From positions 1 to 14,861 of the forward strand of contig JAKZUA010000192.1 in NCBI GenBank assembly GCA_047516825.1: a stretch of 14,861 bases of DNA, written 5' to 3'. Under the pieces are notes generated by a model, which was not told where the DNA came from, did no database searches, and saw only the letters and a list, made by a program, of their open reading frames with translations. Source of the DNA: JADFQT01 sp047516825 (GTDB lineage: Bacteria > Chloroflexota > Dehalococcoidia > Lucifugimonadales > UBA3495). Below are positions 7,175 through 14,692 of the stretch, in pieces; the stretch's first letter is position 1, and every line of letters begins with the position of its first letter. Made by a program: the position numbers and the translations under genes.

Positions 7175-8836
7175 TCAGCGGAAAAGCTGTTGGTATCTTG
7201 TCAATTGAGCGGTGTCGTATTGGAATGTGCTGCTTTCCCAGGTCATGTCGGGCCATGGCGGACTTGCCGTGTTGATGATTTCCCCCTCAAGACGAATAGC
7301 GCTCGACATGCTGTTGTTCGCAATATAAACCTTCGCCCCACTATCTACGTTACAAGACCCTGAAAAGCGAACCACGTCTTCTTTGCCGCATCCAACGTAA
7401 TAGTTCCCACTCGCGCCGAAAAAACTCTCTGGGTCTACTCCAGGTGGAAGGACAAAAAGATTGAAGCCTGTAACAGAATTATCCGTTTCAAAAGAATAGG
7501 TATAAGCGCCGGGATCGCACAAAGCGAACCACGAAGACCATCCCCCAGGCATCACCTTTGACACTTCCTGCTCAACAACAAAGCGAGTGGCGGTCTGGTA
7601 GTACATCACGTTGTTGGGGTTTGGACTATGACCATAGCCCATCGAGTGGCCGAGTTCGTGCCAAAGCACCTTCTTCACTGTGTTCGCATCGAAGGCACGC
7701 CAGTCTCCCAAGCAATTGTTAGTTCCTAACCCTACTTTAATGTGGACACGGACAATGGACTGCCCGATGGTGTGGGCGCCAAAATCTCTGATCCAGGCGA
7801 TTGTCAGGTCCGCTTCGCTGCTGTTGTAGACCCGCCTCACTGTTGCGCCATAGGGTTTCCATGAAGAAAAGCTTCCCGCAGCTGACTCGACCGCACCCGA
7901 AACGCCGGTGCCTGCGTAGGACGGCAATGGTTCGATATAAAACTTCAGTTCCCCACTGACTGCCGCCTTTATCATGGGATTGGTCTTTGCTAACTGTAGG
8001 ACCCGCGCCTTCTCTTGCTGCAGTGCGAGAAGTTCCGCCTGGCGTTGCTGCTGTTCCTTCGCGAGTCGTTCTTGCGTGGCCATTTGCTCGGCGTCTTTTC
8101 TCGCCGCTTCTTCCTCAGCCCTCTTGACGGCCTCAACTATAGCCCTTTGCTCGGCGACTTTTCTGGCTTCTTCTTCTCGCGCTGCGAACTGCTCCGCTTC
8201 CTTTCTAGCCTGTTCTTCCTGTTGGGCTATTTGTTCCGCCGCTTTTCTGGCTTCCTCCTCCCGCGCCGCTACGCGCTCGGCCTCTTTCCTGGCGGCCTCT
8301 TCCGTCGCCGCCACCTGCTCTGCACGCTGTCTCGCGTCCTCCTGTTGAGCTGCGACCTGCTCCGCTTCCCGCCTCGCAGCACGTTCTGCATCTAATTCTT
8401 CTTCGACAAGCCCTAGTTTGGATTCCTCTATTTTGCGAAGGGCCTTGTCGTGGTAAAAAGAGCCGTCTGGAATATCTTGCAGAAAAGTGATGGCGTCATT
8501 CCATTCAGTCGCCTCGAGTTTATCCACAGACCGCACATAAATGTCCTGGTGGTGTTTCCTGACCAATGCCTCCTGCAGCGCATTTGCTATTTCATTCCCT
8601 TTAACACCTAGGGAACTGACCAGCCAACTACGCCGAGTTTTTTCGAGGAGTTCAATCGCTTCGGTGTGACTTCCTTCATCTGAGAGGCGCTCTGCCTGAG
8701 CAATTCTGTCCGAAACATCGTCATGCTCGACATAAGCATAAGTCGCTCCAACACCGATAATTGCCACGAAACCTGCCACGATTGGCATAAGAATAGGGGT
8801 GGGGATAGACCCTTTTTGGCGAACATCCTTGTCCAT
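7175..8836 (-). CDS. Membrane-anchored coiled-coil protein with matrixin-like zinc metalloprotease domain
   Basis: A 553-aa multidomain protein. Residues 1-14 are a charged cytoplasmic tail and 15-35 one transmembrane helix, so the rest is probably extracytoplasmic. Residues 40-140 look helical and TPR-like. Residues about 143-285 are a long Ala/Glu/Arg/Gln coiled coil built of 14-residue repeats. Residues 295-440 are a metzincin protease domain with WHELGHSMGYGH (392-403; His393, His397 and His403 bind zinc, Glu394 is the general base) and the Met-turn NNVMYY (408-413, Met411), resembling M10 matrixins. The C-terminal part (441-553) has three Cys (484, 495 and, at its start, 440) and a beta-rich look, perhaps a binding domain. 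It converges with the VOC gene only 28 bp away. An extended -10 promoter lies upstream. The ribosome binding site is modest (GGCGGAAG). The role, such as cell-surface protein turnover, is inferred. Confidence 0.88.
   Translation of the reverse strand: MDKDVRQKGSIPTPILMPIVAGFVAIIGVGATYAYVEHDDVSDRIAQAERLSDEGSHTEAIELLEKTRRSWLVSSLGVKGNEIANALQEALVRKHHQDIYVRSVDKLEATEWNDAITFLQDIPDGSFYHDKALRKIEESKLGLVEEELDAERAARREAEQVAAQQEDARQRAEQVAATEEAARKEAERVAAREEEARKAAEQIAQQEEQARKEAEQFAAREEEARKVAEQRAIVEAVKRAEEEAARKDAEQMATQERLAKEQQQRQAELLALQQEKARVLQLAKTNPMIKAAVSGELKFYIEPLPSYAGTGVSGAVESAAGSFSSWKPYGATVRRVYNSSEADLTIAWIRDFGAHTIGQSIVRVHIKVGLGTNNCLGDWRAFDANTVKKVLWHELGHSMGYGHSPNPNNVMYYQTATRFVVEQEVSKVMPGGWSSWFALCDPGAYTYSFETDNSVTGFNLFVLPPGVDPESFFGASGNYYVGCGKEDVVRFSGSCNVDSGAKVYIANNSMSSAIRLEGEIINTASPPWPDMTWESSTFQYDTAQLTRYQQLFR
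8126..8377 (-). repeat. 42-bp tandem repeats coding 14-residue coiled-coil units
   Basis: Six consecutive 14-residue units, each beginning Ala-Arg and mostly of the form ARKxAEQxAxxEEE, occupy residues 154-237 of the metalloprotease. They are two heptads each and degenerate at the DNA level. The last unit (ARKVAEQRAIVEAV) is the least regular. Such arrays can change copy number by recombination. Confidence 0.75.
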
Positions 8837-8870
8837 ATCTTCCGCCGCTTACGAAACGTGCCTTGCGGAT

Positions 8871-8879
8871 ACTATAACA
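8871..8879 (-). promoter_or_regulatory. Extended -10 promoter of the metalloprotease gene
   Basis: On the minus strand TGTTATAGT matches the extended -10 pattern TGnTATAAT with one mismatch. No clear -35 is seen. The predicted transcript would start near 8864, about 27 bases before the ATG at 8836. Confidence 0.45.
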
Positions 8880-8961
8880 TCCCATTTCCCCACTGATTTG
8901 TCCGAAGGCGGGCAGGCACCAACAAAAAAATGGGACGGTAGTGGCAGGCAGCAGATCCCGG

Positions 8962-8984
8962 GGGGTTGGTTCTAGTACAACCCC
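8962..8984 (-). terminator. Hairpin at the end of the DUF1800-DUF1501-NHL cluster
   Basis: GGGGTTG (8962-8968) and CAACCCC (8978-8984) form a perfect 7-bp stem with a 9-base loop that contains the stop codon of the gene ending at 8972. A run of seven T on the minus strand lies only about 30 bases further on (near 8926-8932), so this is not a textbook intrinsic terminator. Confidence 0.3.
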
Positions 8985-9355
8985 TCATCTGAGAAGAAAG
9001 GCTTAGTCCAATCCGGGTCGGCTAGCGACATGAGGTGACTGGTGTAGAGGTGGCAAGCCCGGTCCCAGAGGAGATAGACCGCGCGGTCGATGCGCTCTTG
9101 CTCATAGTGGTAACGGCCGCCGTGGCGCCGGGCCAGCCACTCCGAGTGTCCGGCGGTTAGAAACTGGGTCAGGAACTCCGAGGGCTCTTCTCCCGAGAAG
9201 GAAGCGGCTTCCAGCAGCTCCACGGGAATCTCGGAGCACAGGATCTCGGGATTATCCTGGGCCATTTGGATATAGGCCTCTTCCCGGTTTTGGTTCATTT
9301 GCCGACGCAGATTTCGGAGCCAATGCCGGCGGTTAGTAGCCTGATTAGGGCGCAA
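8972..9355 (-). CDS. Hypothetical protein downstream of the NHL gene, up to 127 aa
   Basis: No family recognised. The predicted protein is soluble and helical, rich in Arg, Glu and aromatic residues (for example HYEQERIDRAVYLLWDRACHLY at 82-103), with no signal peptide. The start is uncertain. The longest frame begins at a TTG (9355) that touches the TGA stop of the NHL gene, and both are in the same frame; neither this TTG nor the internal ATG at 9298 (residue 20) has a good ribosome binding site. Translation is probably coupled to termination of the NHL gene. Because frame and strand are shared, readthrough of one TGA would fuse the two products, but the NHL protein already has a natural-looking end, so I keep two genes. 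It is the last gene of the cluster. Confidence 0.55.
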   Translation of the reverse strand: MRPNQATNRRHWLRNLRRQMNQNREEAYIQMAQDNPEILCSEIPVELLEAASFSGEEPSEFLTQFLTAGHSEWLARRHGGRYHYEQERIDRAVYLLWDRACHLYTSHLMSLADPDWTKPFFSDEGLY

Positions 9356-10405
9356 TCATAGGTTGCGTTGCGGCTCGGCATAATCCTTGAGCTTATTGTA
9401 AATCTGTATCCGATTCCGCTGGGTGTCGGCTATCATCAGACGCCCTTTGCGGGCATCGAAGGTAACCGCTCGAGGCATGGCCAGCCGCCACTCCGGTTCC
9501 AGGCTGCGCACCTCCCTCCGGCGTTTGAGGCTCTCCGGGTTTACATCCACGATCATCTTGGACCACTTGGTGAGCTCCTGGGCATCGCCACGGAAGCTGG
9601 TCACAAACCTACCATTGGGATCGAAAAGCTGCACTCGATTATTGCCCCAGTCGCAAACGTACACGTCCCCATCCGGATCCACCGCCACGTCCGAGGGCCG
9701 GTTCAACTGGCCCCGACTGCTGCCATAGCTGCCGAATGTGGCGAGGAACTCCCCCTCCGCCGTGAATTTCTGAACCCGATTATTCTTGTGATCCGCAACA
9801 TACACGAAGCCCTCGTGGTCGATGGTTATGCCCCAGGGCGTGTCTAGCTGGCCCTCGCCTGATCCCAGGGTGCCCCATTTGGCGAGAAAAACGCCGCTGT
9901 TGGAAAACTTCTGAATCCGATGGTTGCGACTGTCCACTATGTAGGCATTATCCGCTTGGTCGAAGACGATCCCCGAGGGACCGTTCAGCTGACCATCCCC
10001 ATCCCCGGAGCTTCCCCACCGAGCCAGGAGATTACCTTCCCGGTCGAAGGTCAAGACTTGGTTCAACCATTCGTCGGTAACATATAGGTTCTCTTGCCGG
10101 TCCAGAGCTAGCCCGGCAGGCCAGATCAGTTGGCCTTCTTCGGAACCGTATTTGCCGAATTCGGAGATGAACTCCTCATCACCGGGCTCGGCGCCAATGG
10201 TGATGGTGCTGACCCGGCTGCCCCGAGCGGTGCGGTCCCAGGGCACCGCAGTAACAAACTCGGCACCCCGGCTGAGAACGTATACCACATCGTCCTGACC
10301 GAGAGCCAGGTCGATAGCCAGGTTGAAACCCATGCCCGAAGCAGCGCCCCGGCCCACGCTGTGGCTGTAGTCGTATACCCGGCCGGCAACTATTTGCGTG
10401 ACCAT
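9356..10405 (-). CDS. NHL-repeat beta-propeller protein
   Basis: A 349-aa protein made of NHL repeats (about 47 residues each). GQL-x-x-P-x-G/D motifs recur at about residues 91, 138, 185 and 233, each followed by a hydrophobic strand, VYVxD-type aspartate and a NNRVQKF/NHRIQKF strand. A last blade (310-335) has RLMIADTQRNRIQIY. This should fold as a six-bladed propeller, normally a binding or scaffold domain, occasionally a lyase. I place the start at the ATG at 10405 because GGGAG lies six bases upstream; a longer frame to 10504 would add 33 residues without a ribosome binding site. No signal peptide is seen with this start. A TATAAT box lies upstream, so it may be transcribed separately as well as from the DUF1800-DUF1501 promoter. 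A partner role for the upstream DUF1501 protein is inferred from proximity only. Confidence 0.9.
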   Translation of the reverse strand: MVTQIVAGRVYDYSHSVGRGAASGMGFNLAIDLALGQDDVVYVLSRGAEFVTAVPWDRTARGSRVSTITIGAEPGDEEFISEFGKYGSEEGQLIWPAGLALDRQENLYVTDEWLNQVLTFDREGNLLARWGSSGDGDGQLNGPSGIVFDQADNAYIVDSRNHRIQKFSNSGVFLAKWGTLGSGEGQLDTPWGITIDHEGFVYVADHKNNRVQKFTAEGEFLATFGSYGSSRGQLNRPSDVAVDPDGDVYVCDWGNNRVQLFDPNGRFVTSFRGDAQELTKWSKMIVDVNPESLKRRREVRSLEPEWRLAMPRAVTFDARKGRLMIADTQRNRIQIYNKLKDYAEPQRNL

Positions 10406-10448
10406 TTCTAGCTCCCAGAAAAAGATAGCCTCGACAGACGCCGCCTCA

Positions 10449-10454
10449 ATTATA
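10449..10454 (-). promoter_or_regulatory. Possible -10 element before the NHL gene
   Basis: On the minus strand a perfect TATAAT lies 44 bases before the ATG at 10405, within the 137-bp gap after the DUF1501 gene. No convincing -35 is seen at 16-18 bases, so this is only suggestive of an internal promoter. Confidence 0.35.
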
Positions 10455-10542
10455 AGACAAGATAAGAGAGGCGCTCTCGGCAGCGGGCCAACCCACCGGC
10501 GCAATTCTTGTTTGCGTTAAGCACTCAGGCAGGCGCTAGGGC

Positions 10543-11670
10543 CTAGAGGAAAACGGGCTTCTCAAAACTGCCCTTAACTATGGAGGTCGCGTCCAACCCC
10601 AGCCAGTCCTCTAGAACGGTGGAATAAAGCCCGCGGAAATCCAGGTTGGGCACCAAATCACCCTGCTGCAAGTCCTCGGCCCTCCGGGAGGGATACTCGC
10701 CGTGCTGCCCGCCCTTGACCGGGTCGCCAATAACGAAGGCGGCGCCGGCGGCGCCGTGGTCGGTTCCGGAGCCGTTGTCATGGACCCTTCGTCCGAACTC
10801 GGAGAAAAGCAGCATGATTACATTGCCGGCGGCGTCGTGCTCCCGCAAATCGGCGAAGAAGTCGGAAATCGCCTCCGAAACCTCGGTCCAAAGCGTGGCG
10901 TGCATTCCCATCTGATTGGCGTGGGAATCGAAGCTGCCGTGGTCACAGTAAAAGATGCGAGTGCCCAGGTTTGCCAGGTGCACTTGGGCCACTCCCTTCA
11001 GTTTGCGGGCAATGGTGGTGTCGGCGTACTCCACGCCGGAAGAATACATGCCGGGAGCGACCTTTAGGATGTCTGCCCCCTTCATGGCCTCCAACCCGGT
11101 CTCCCCCAGGTAATCCATCACCCAGTCCCGGCCAACGGTCGGGGAGTACATCTGGGTGAACCGGTCCAGAATCTTGCCGCGGCGCTCATCGCTGGCAATT
11201 CCGGTGAGCAGGCCGTAGCCCTCTAGATTATCGACGCAAGCCACCGGCACTCCAGGTACCGCAACGGCGCGGAAAAGACTCGGACCGAAACTGACGGTGG
11301 TCACCACATTTTCTTTGTGGGGGTCCAGATCTCGCGCTGCCAGGCCCAGCCAGCCCTCGGTCCCCATTTTGTCCGGCTCGCAGGTATGCCAGATATCCAT
11401 GGAGCGGAAGTGGGAGCGCGGGGAGTTGGGGTAGCCTACGCCGTGCACGATGGCCACGTCGCCCCGGTTATACAGCTCGGCAATGGGACCCATGCTGGGA
11501 TGGAACCCCACTTGATGGTCGATGGGAAGGATCTGCTCTTCGGGAATTCTAACCGCCGGCCGATTATCCTGATACAAAGGGTCCGTGTAGGGAATGACCG
11601 TGTTGAGATAGTCGTTGCCGCCGGACAGCTGCAAAACCACCAGCACCGGGTCCTTTTTGTTCGTTGTCAT
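10543..11670 (-). CDS. DUF1501 domain-containing protein
   Basis: A 375-aa protein of the DUF1501 family, which has a sulfatase/alkaline-phosphatase-like core. Motifs in order: LSGGNDYLNTVIPY (15-28), SHFRSMDIW (86-94), CDHGSFDSHANQ (242-253), FSEFGRRVHDNGSGTDHGAAG (289-309) and DFRGLYSTVLEDWLG (344-358). Members usually carry a twin-arginine export signal, but this one starts almost directly at the core (MTTNKKDPVLVVLQLSGG), so it appears to be cytoplasmic or an unusually short form. The ATG is preceded by GGAGGG at five bases. It follows the DUF1800 gene by 45 bp, the usual pairing of the two families. No biochemical activity is firmly established for them, and I do not assign one. Confidence 0.93.
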   Translation of the reverse strand: MTTNKKDPVLVVLQLSGGNDYLNTVIPYTDPLYQDNRPAVRIPEEQILPIDHQVGFHPSMGPIAELYNRGDVAIVHGVGYPNSPRSHFRSMDIWHTCEPDKMGTEGWLGLAARDLDPHKENVVTTVSFGPSLFRAVAVPGVPVACVDNLEGYGLLTGIASDERRGKILDRFTQMYSPTVGRDWVMDYLGETGLEAMKGADILKVAPGMYSSGVEYADTTIARKLKGVAQVHLANLGTRIFYCDHGSFDSHANQMGMHATLWTEVSEAISDFFADLREHDAAGNVIMLLFSEFGRRVHDNGSGTDHGAAGAAFVIGDPVKGGQHGEYPSRRAEDLQQGDLVPNLDFRGLYSTVLEDWLGLDATSIVKGSFEKPVFL

Positions 11671-11715
11671 ACTGGCCCTCCGGGACTATGTTTAATGGAA
11701 CCTTGCTTGCTGGGA

Positions 11716-13125
11716 CTAAGCGTATTGGAATTCTCTCATGGAGACTATCAACTGCAACATCTCGCCCACCCTTTCGACAGCCGGGTCGGTGCCGGTACCA
11801 TTACCATCTCGCCAGCGAAGGGCGCCAGATTCGTCGGCGTGGCCGATTAACTGCTGCCGATTCTCTTCCCGCACCTCCAGGGGTCCCATCAGGTCCAAGC
11901 AACCATCGACCAGGCTTTCCGGGGAAAGGTCCCCCAGGGTGCGGAGCCGGTCAACCATCGCGGCAACTCCGGGCCTGCTGACGTCTCCCACCATGTCGGC
12001 CGCAAAATTAACCCGCTTCATCAGGGCCCCGCTGTTGATCCACTCGACGCCGGTGTGCCAGCCTTCCACGCTGGGAGGGTTCAGCAGTTCCTGGCCCATG
12101 TATCCTGGCTCCTTGGAGAGATTGCCGATGCCCGGCGCCGGGAATTCATAACCCCCCACCAGCCTCAAGGTGCTGACCACCATCTCGGCGGGACTCTTGA
12201 TTTTGGCGAAGCGGGCCTCCTTGAAGAAATCGGACAGGAACAGGACCCGCAGAACTTCGGCAATGTTGTAATTAGACTCGGTGAAGGCGCTGGCCAGGGT
12301 TTCTATTGCCTCCGGGTCCTGGGGAGGAGTAACGGACCAGGCTGGAACCTGGGCTTCATCGGCAACAAAGAAATTATAAAGGTGCCGGGCGATGAATCGG
12401 GCGGTGGCCGGCTGCTGACAGATTATGTCAATAATGTCCGCTCCGTTGAACCGCCCGGTGTGGCCGAGGAAGGTCTTCTCGTCATCGTCGTGATCCTCTT
12501 CCCGGTATTCAAATCCCCAGTCGTGCCTGCCATGGGCATTGCGAGGGATCATGGGGGCCAGGGTCCATCCGGTGAAGGCACGGGAGCATTCGCGGACGTC
12601 ATCTTCGGTGTAATTGCCGACCCCCATGCTGAACAGCTCCAACAGCTCCCGGCCCCAGTTCTCGTTGACGGCGTAGGCATGATTGTCGCAGTTGTCCAGC
12701 CAGTAGATCATGGCGGGATTCCGGGCCAGCTGCACCAGCAACACCCGATAGTCTCCCATGCCCGACTCCCGGAACATATCGACTTGGTTCTGCACCTCAT
12801 GCCAATGGTCGATCTTGGACTGGCCGGTGGCGAAGACCTGGTGCCAGAAAAGCGCCATCTTCTCCTGCAGCACCCTTTGCGTGTTGATCAGGTCGTAGAG
12901 CCAGGGCGCGCTGCCCATGCCGGGAGAGGTTATGGTCTTCCAGAAGCCAGGGTGGTACCGTAGAAATTCAAGGTGGTCGGAGGGTTCCTGGGATTGCGGA
13001 TTTAACAGCTCTTCGACGGTTGCCTCATACCCCTGCCGGGCTAGGGCTTCCAGTTCATCGCGGCTGGCTCCGAAGCCGGCGCGACGAATGAGGTGAGCCA
13101 TCAATTTTATGTCTTCACTAGCCAA
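11716..13125 (-). CDS. DUF1800 domain-containing protein
   Basis: A member of the DUF1800 family, 469 aa from the start chosen here. Hallmarks: LMAHLIRRAGFGAS near the N-terminus (8-21), KMALFWHQVFATG (about 89-101), NENWGRELLELFSMGVGNYTEDDV (about 154-177), SRAFTGWTL, FLGHTGRFNGADIID and, towards the C-terminus, LLNPPSVEGWHTGVEWINS. The family is almost always encoded next to DUF1501, as here. I place the start at a TTG (13125) because AGGGGGT lies six bases upstream. The frame can extend to another TTG at 13167 without a ribosome binding site, and an ATG at 13101 would remove eight more residues. No signal peptide is seen with any of these starts. It is the first gene of the cluster, behind a strong promoter. 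Function is unknown in biochemical terms. Confidence 0.9.
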   Translation of the reverse strand: MASEDIKLMAHLIRRAGFGASRDELEALARQGYEATVEELLNPQSQEPSDHLEFLRYHPGFWKTITSPGMGSAPWLYDLINTQRVLQEKMALFWHQVFATGQSKIDHWHEVQNQVDMFRESGMGDYRVLLVQLARNPAMIYWLDNCDNHAYAVNENWGRELLELFSMGVGNYTEDDVRECSRAFTGWTLAPMIPRNAHGRHDWGFEYREEDHDDDEKTFLGHTGRFNGADIIDIICQQPATARFIARHLYNFFVADEAQVPAWSVTPPQDPEAIETLASAFTESNYNIAEVLRVLFLSDFFKEARFAKIKSPAEMVVSTLRLVGGYEFPAPGIGNLSKEPGYMGQELLNPPSVEGWHTGVEWINSGALMKRVNFAADMVGDVSRPGVAAMVDRLRTLGDLSPESLVDGCLDLMGPLEVREENRQQLIGHADESGALRWRDGNGTGTDPAVERVGEMLQLIVSMREFQYA

Positions 13126-13131
13126 TGGGTT

Positions 13132-13138
13132 ACCCCCT
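13132..13138 (-). promoter_or_regulatory. Ribosome binding site deciding the DUF1800 start
   Basis: AGGGGGT on the minus strand, one mismatch from AGGAGGT, six bases before a TTG at 13125. It lies inside the longer frame that opens at 13167, which argues that the first residues of that longer frame are not translated. Confidence 0.5.
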
Positions 13139-13216
13139 TTGCGTAGTTTGACCGGTTTTCGCTGCAAACTAGGGATACGACTACAATACCGCCAGGTTGG
13201 GCAGGATTCATGGTAA

Positions 13217-13246
13217 ATTATCCGTACTTCTTACCCGCATTGTCAA
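13217..13246 (-). promoter_or_regulatory. Sigma70-type promoter of the DUF1800-DUF1501 cluster
   Basis: On the minus strand a perfect TTGACA (-35, 13241-13246), an 18-bp spacer and GATAAT (-10, 13217-13222, five of six matches). It is the best promoter in the window. It points into the DUF1800 gene, with a start near 13210 and a leader of about 85 bases to the TTG at 13125. Confidence 0.65.
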
Positions 13247-13335
13247 TCATTGAACTCTAGGGCTCACGCCGGCAGTAGGGGAGCGGTCAGGGCAGTGTTA
13301 CTTGGGTGCTACAGCTGAGCATCACGGATAGAATC

Positions 13336-14091
13336 ATGAGCCACCAAACTCTGGTCGAACGCTTCCGCGGCGCGCGTAGCGACCCGTCCCTGGCACTACT
13401 GGAAGGATTCCACCCAATAAAACATGCGATTCGCTTCGGCGCCGAGTTGATGGAGGTCGTATGCTTGAGCGCTGGGGAGCTGGCTAAGTTAACGGCGAAC
13501 CACGCACCGGATATTAAGGCCGCGTTCGATGAGCAAGCCACGGGGCACGTCACGGAGGTCCCAGCCCAGGTCTTCGAGCAGCTAGCGCCCTTGGCGCCGC
13601 CCACCGGTGTAATCGCCATCGCTCGACGCCCTGCCGTGTCCCTCAGCGATTTGTTGAACAACCCGGCGCCGGCTCCCGTCGTGCTGCTGGAGAGACCCAG
13701 GAACCTGGGCAACATCGGCGCTACGGTCCGCGTGGCGGCCGCGGCCGGGGCGGCGGGAGTCCTAACCATGGGAACCCAGGACCCCTGGCACCCGGCCGCG
13801 CTGATTGGAGGGGCCGGTTTGCAATTTGCCCTGCCGGTTACCCGGACCGACGCCCTGCCCGTTTGCGACCGCCCGCTGATAGTAATCGACCCAGGCGGCG
13901 AGCCCTTGAAGCAATGCTCCTTGCCGGAGCGGGCCATTCTCGCCTTCGGCGGGGAACGCACCGGCCTCAGCAGCGAGCTGATGGCTGCCGCCGAGCGTCG
14001 TGTCTCCATCCTCATGGCTGCCGGGGTATCAAGCCTCAACCTGGCGACGGCGGTAGCCGTGGTTCTATATTCCGGGAAGTTCGGGCAGTGA
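13336..14091 (+). CDS. SpoU/TrmH-type RNA 2'-O-ribose methyltransferase
   Basis: A 251-aa SPOUT-class methyltransferase, transferring a methyl group from S-adenosylmethionine to a ribose 2'-OH in tRNA or rRNA. The three family motifs are clear: motif 1 NLGNIGATVR (123-132; Asn and Arg catalytic), motif 2 AFGGERTGLSSEL (203-215) and motif 3 SSLNLATAVAVVLY (232-245), which forms the cofactor-binding knot. The N-terminal 110 residues are a substrate-recognition domain, with LLEGFHPIKHAIRFGA (21-36) as in other TrmH-like proteins. The frame can be opened at a GTG at 13306, but no ribosome binding site supports it. I choose ATG at 13336, although its ribosome binding site is also weak. It is divergent from the DUF1800 cluster and separated from the next gene by 168 bp. 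Which RNA position it modifies cannot be told. Confidence 0.92.
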   Translation: MSHQTLVERFRGARSDPSLALLEGFHPIKHAIRFGAELMEVVCLSAGELAKLTANHAPDIKAAFDEQATGHVTEVPAQVFEQLAPLAPPTGVIAIARRPAVSLSDLLNNPAPAPVVLLERPRNLGNIGATVRVAAAAGAAGVLTMGTQDPWHPAALIGGAGLQFALPVTRTDALPVCDRPLIVIDPGGEPLKQCSLPERAILAFGGERTGLSSELMAAAERRVSILMAAGVSSLNLATAVAVVLYSGKFGQ

Positions 14092-14190
14092 AGTTAGCGG
14101 ATTTTTGTTACCCTGATTCATTTTCGAAGAAATGCGAAGACTCGCGGAACCCCCAGTTTACAACCGAACCTCTGGACCCTGGAGCCCGGG

Positions 14191-14199
14191 TGGTATAAC
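14191..14199 (+). promoter_or_regulatory. Extended -10 promoter of VOC copy 2
   Basis: TGGTATAAC fits TGnTATAAT with one mismatch, with no clear -35. The transcript would start near 14206, about 54 bases before the ATG. The leader contains a small hairpin (TGGGC at 14215-14219 with GCCCA at 14232-14236) and the AAGGAG ribosome binding site. Confidence 0.4.
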
Positions 14200-14259
14200 C
14201 TCTTCACGGGCTGATGGGCAATTAAATTTCGGCCCAATTATGTTAAGGAGACTTAGCTG

Positions 14260-14655
14260 ATGGCCAAAATCAGGCATATCGCGATAACAACAGAAAATCC
14301 GGTGGAGGTAGCCGCTTTCTACCAGGCGGCCTTCGACATGCAGGAAGTAACCAGAAACGAGCGCCAGGTATTGCTGTCCGATGGCTACATTAACTTGACC
14401 ATTCTGGTCCCGAAAACCGAGCAGGACCCCGACCTGGGCCCCAACGGTCCCAACTACAGCGGTATTCACCACATCGGCTTCCAAGTGGATGATTTGGAAG
14501 CAACCAGCCGTAGCCTAGATGCGGCCCAAGGGAAGCTGCTGACGGCCCGGGAAAGAGTCGGCACACCCCGGGAAGCCACCGGCCGCGCCGAGTCTAAGTG
14601 GGCCGGTCCTGATGGCGTGGTCATAGACATCTCTGAGCCGGGCTGGGCGGTCTAG
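14260..14655 (+). CDS. VOC family protein (glyoxalase/dioxygenase fold), copy 2
   Basis: A 131-aa single-module VOC protein, paralogous to the gene at 6742 with the same landmarks: MAKIRHIAITTENP at the start, LLSDGYINLTIL (38-49), IHHIGFQVDDLE (69-80) and GPDGVVIDISEPGW (116-129). His6 and His71 are likely metal ligands, with Asp123 at the last acidic position. The middle loop (51-68) is different and richer in Pro/Asp than in copy 1, which suggests a different substrate pocket. AAGGAG lies nine bases before the ATG. It stands between the methyltransferase and a probable gamma-glutamyltransferase, with its own promoter and hairpins on its downstream side. The reaction is unknown. Confidence 0.92.
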   Translation: MAKIRHIAITTENPVEVAAFYQAAFDMQEVTRNERQVLLSDGYINLTILVPKTEQDPDLGPNGPNYSGIHHIGFQVDDLEATSRSLDAAQGKLLTARERVGTPREATGRAESKWAGPDGVVIDISEPGWAV

Positions 14656-14690
14656 TCCTTAACTTGTTTCGCCGGACTAGGGAAATCGGC
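14652..14690 (+). terminator. Candidate hairpin overlapping the stop of VOC copy 2
   Basis: CTAGTCC (14652-14658, containing the TAG stop) and GGACTAG (14684-14690) are perfect 7-bp inverted repeats with a 25-base loop. No T run follows, so a terminator role is weakly supported. Confidence 0.3.
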
Positions 14691-14692
14691 CT

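Noticed and set aside
7974..8395. Two plus-strand frames rich in Ser/Cys/Leu/Phe
   Set aside because: They are translations of the opposite strand of the coiled-coil repeats and have the expected repetitive composition.
9356..9358. NHL gene TGA as a second selenocysteine codon
   Set aside because: No redox-type context and no convincing SECIS hairpin follow at the right distance, and the NHL protein ends in a natural-looking tail.
12055..12963. 302-codon plus-strand open frame
   Set aside because: Shadow of the DUF1800 gene, with no family signature and no start signal.
13287..14039. 250-codon minus-strand open frame
   Set aside because: Antisense to the SpoU-type methyltransferase with its three intact motifs; composition is low-complexity Ser/Arg/Ala.
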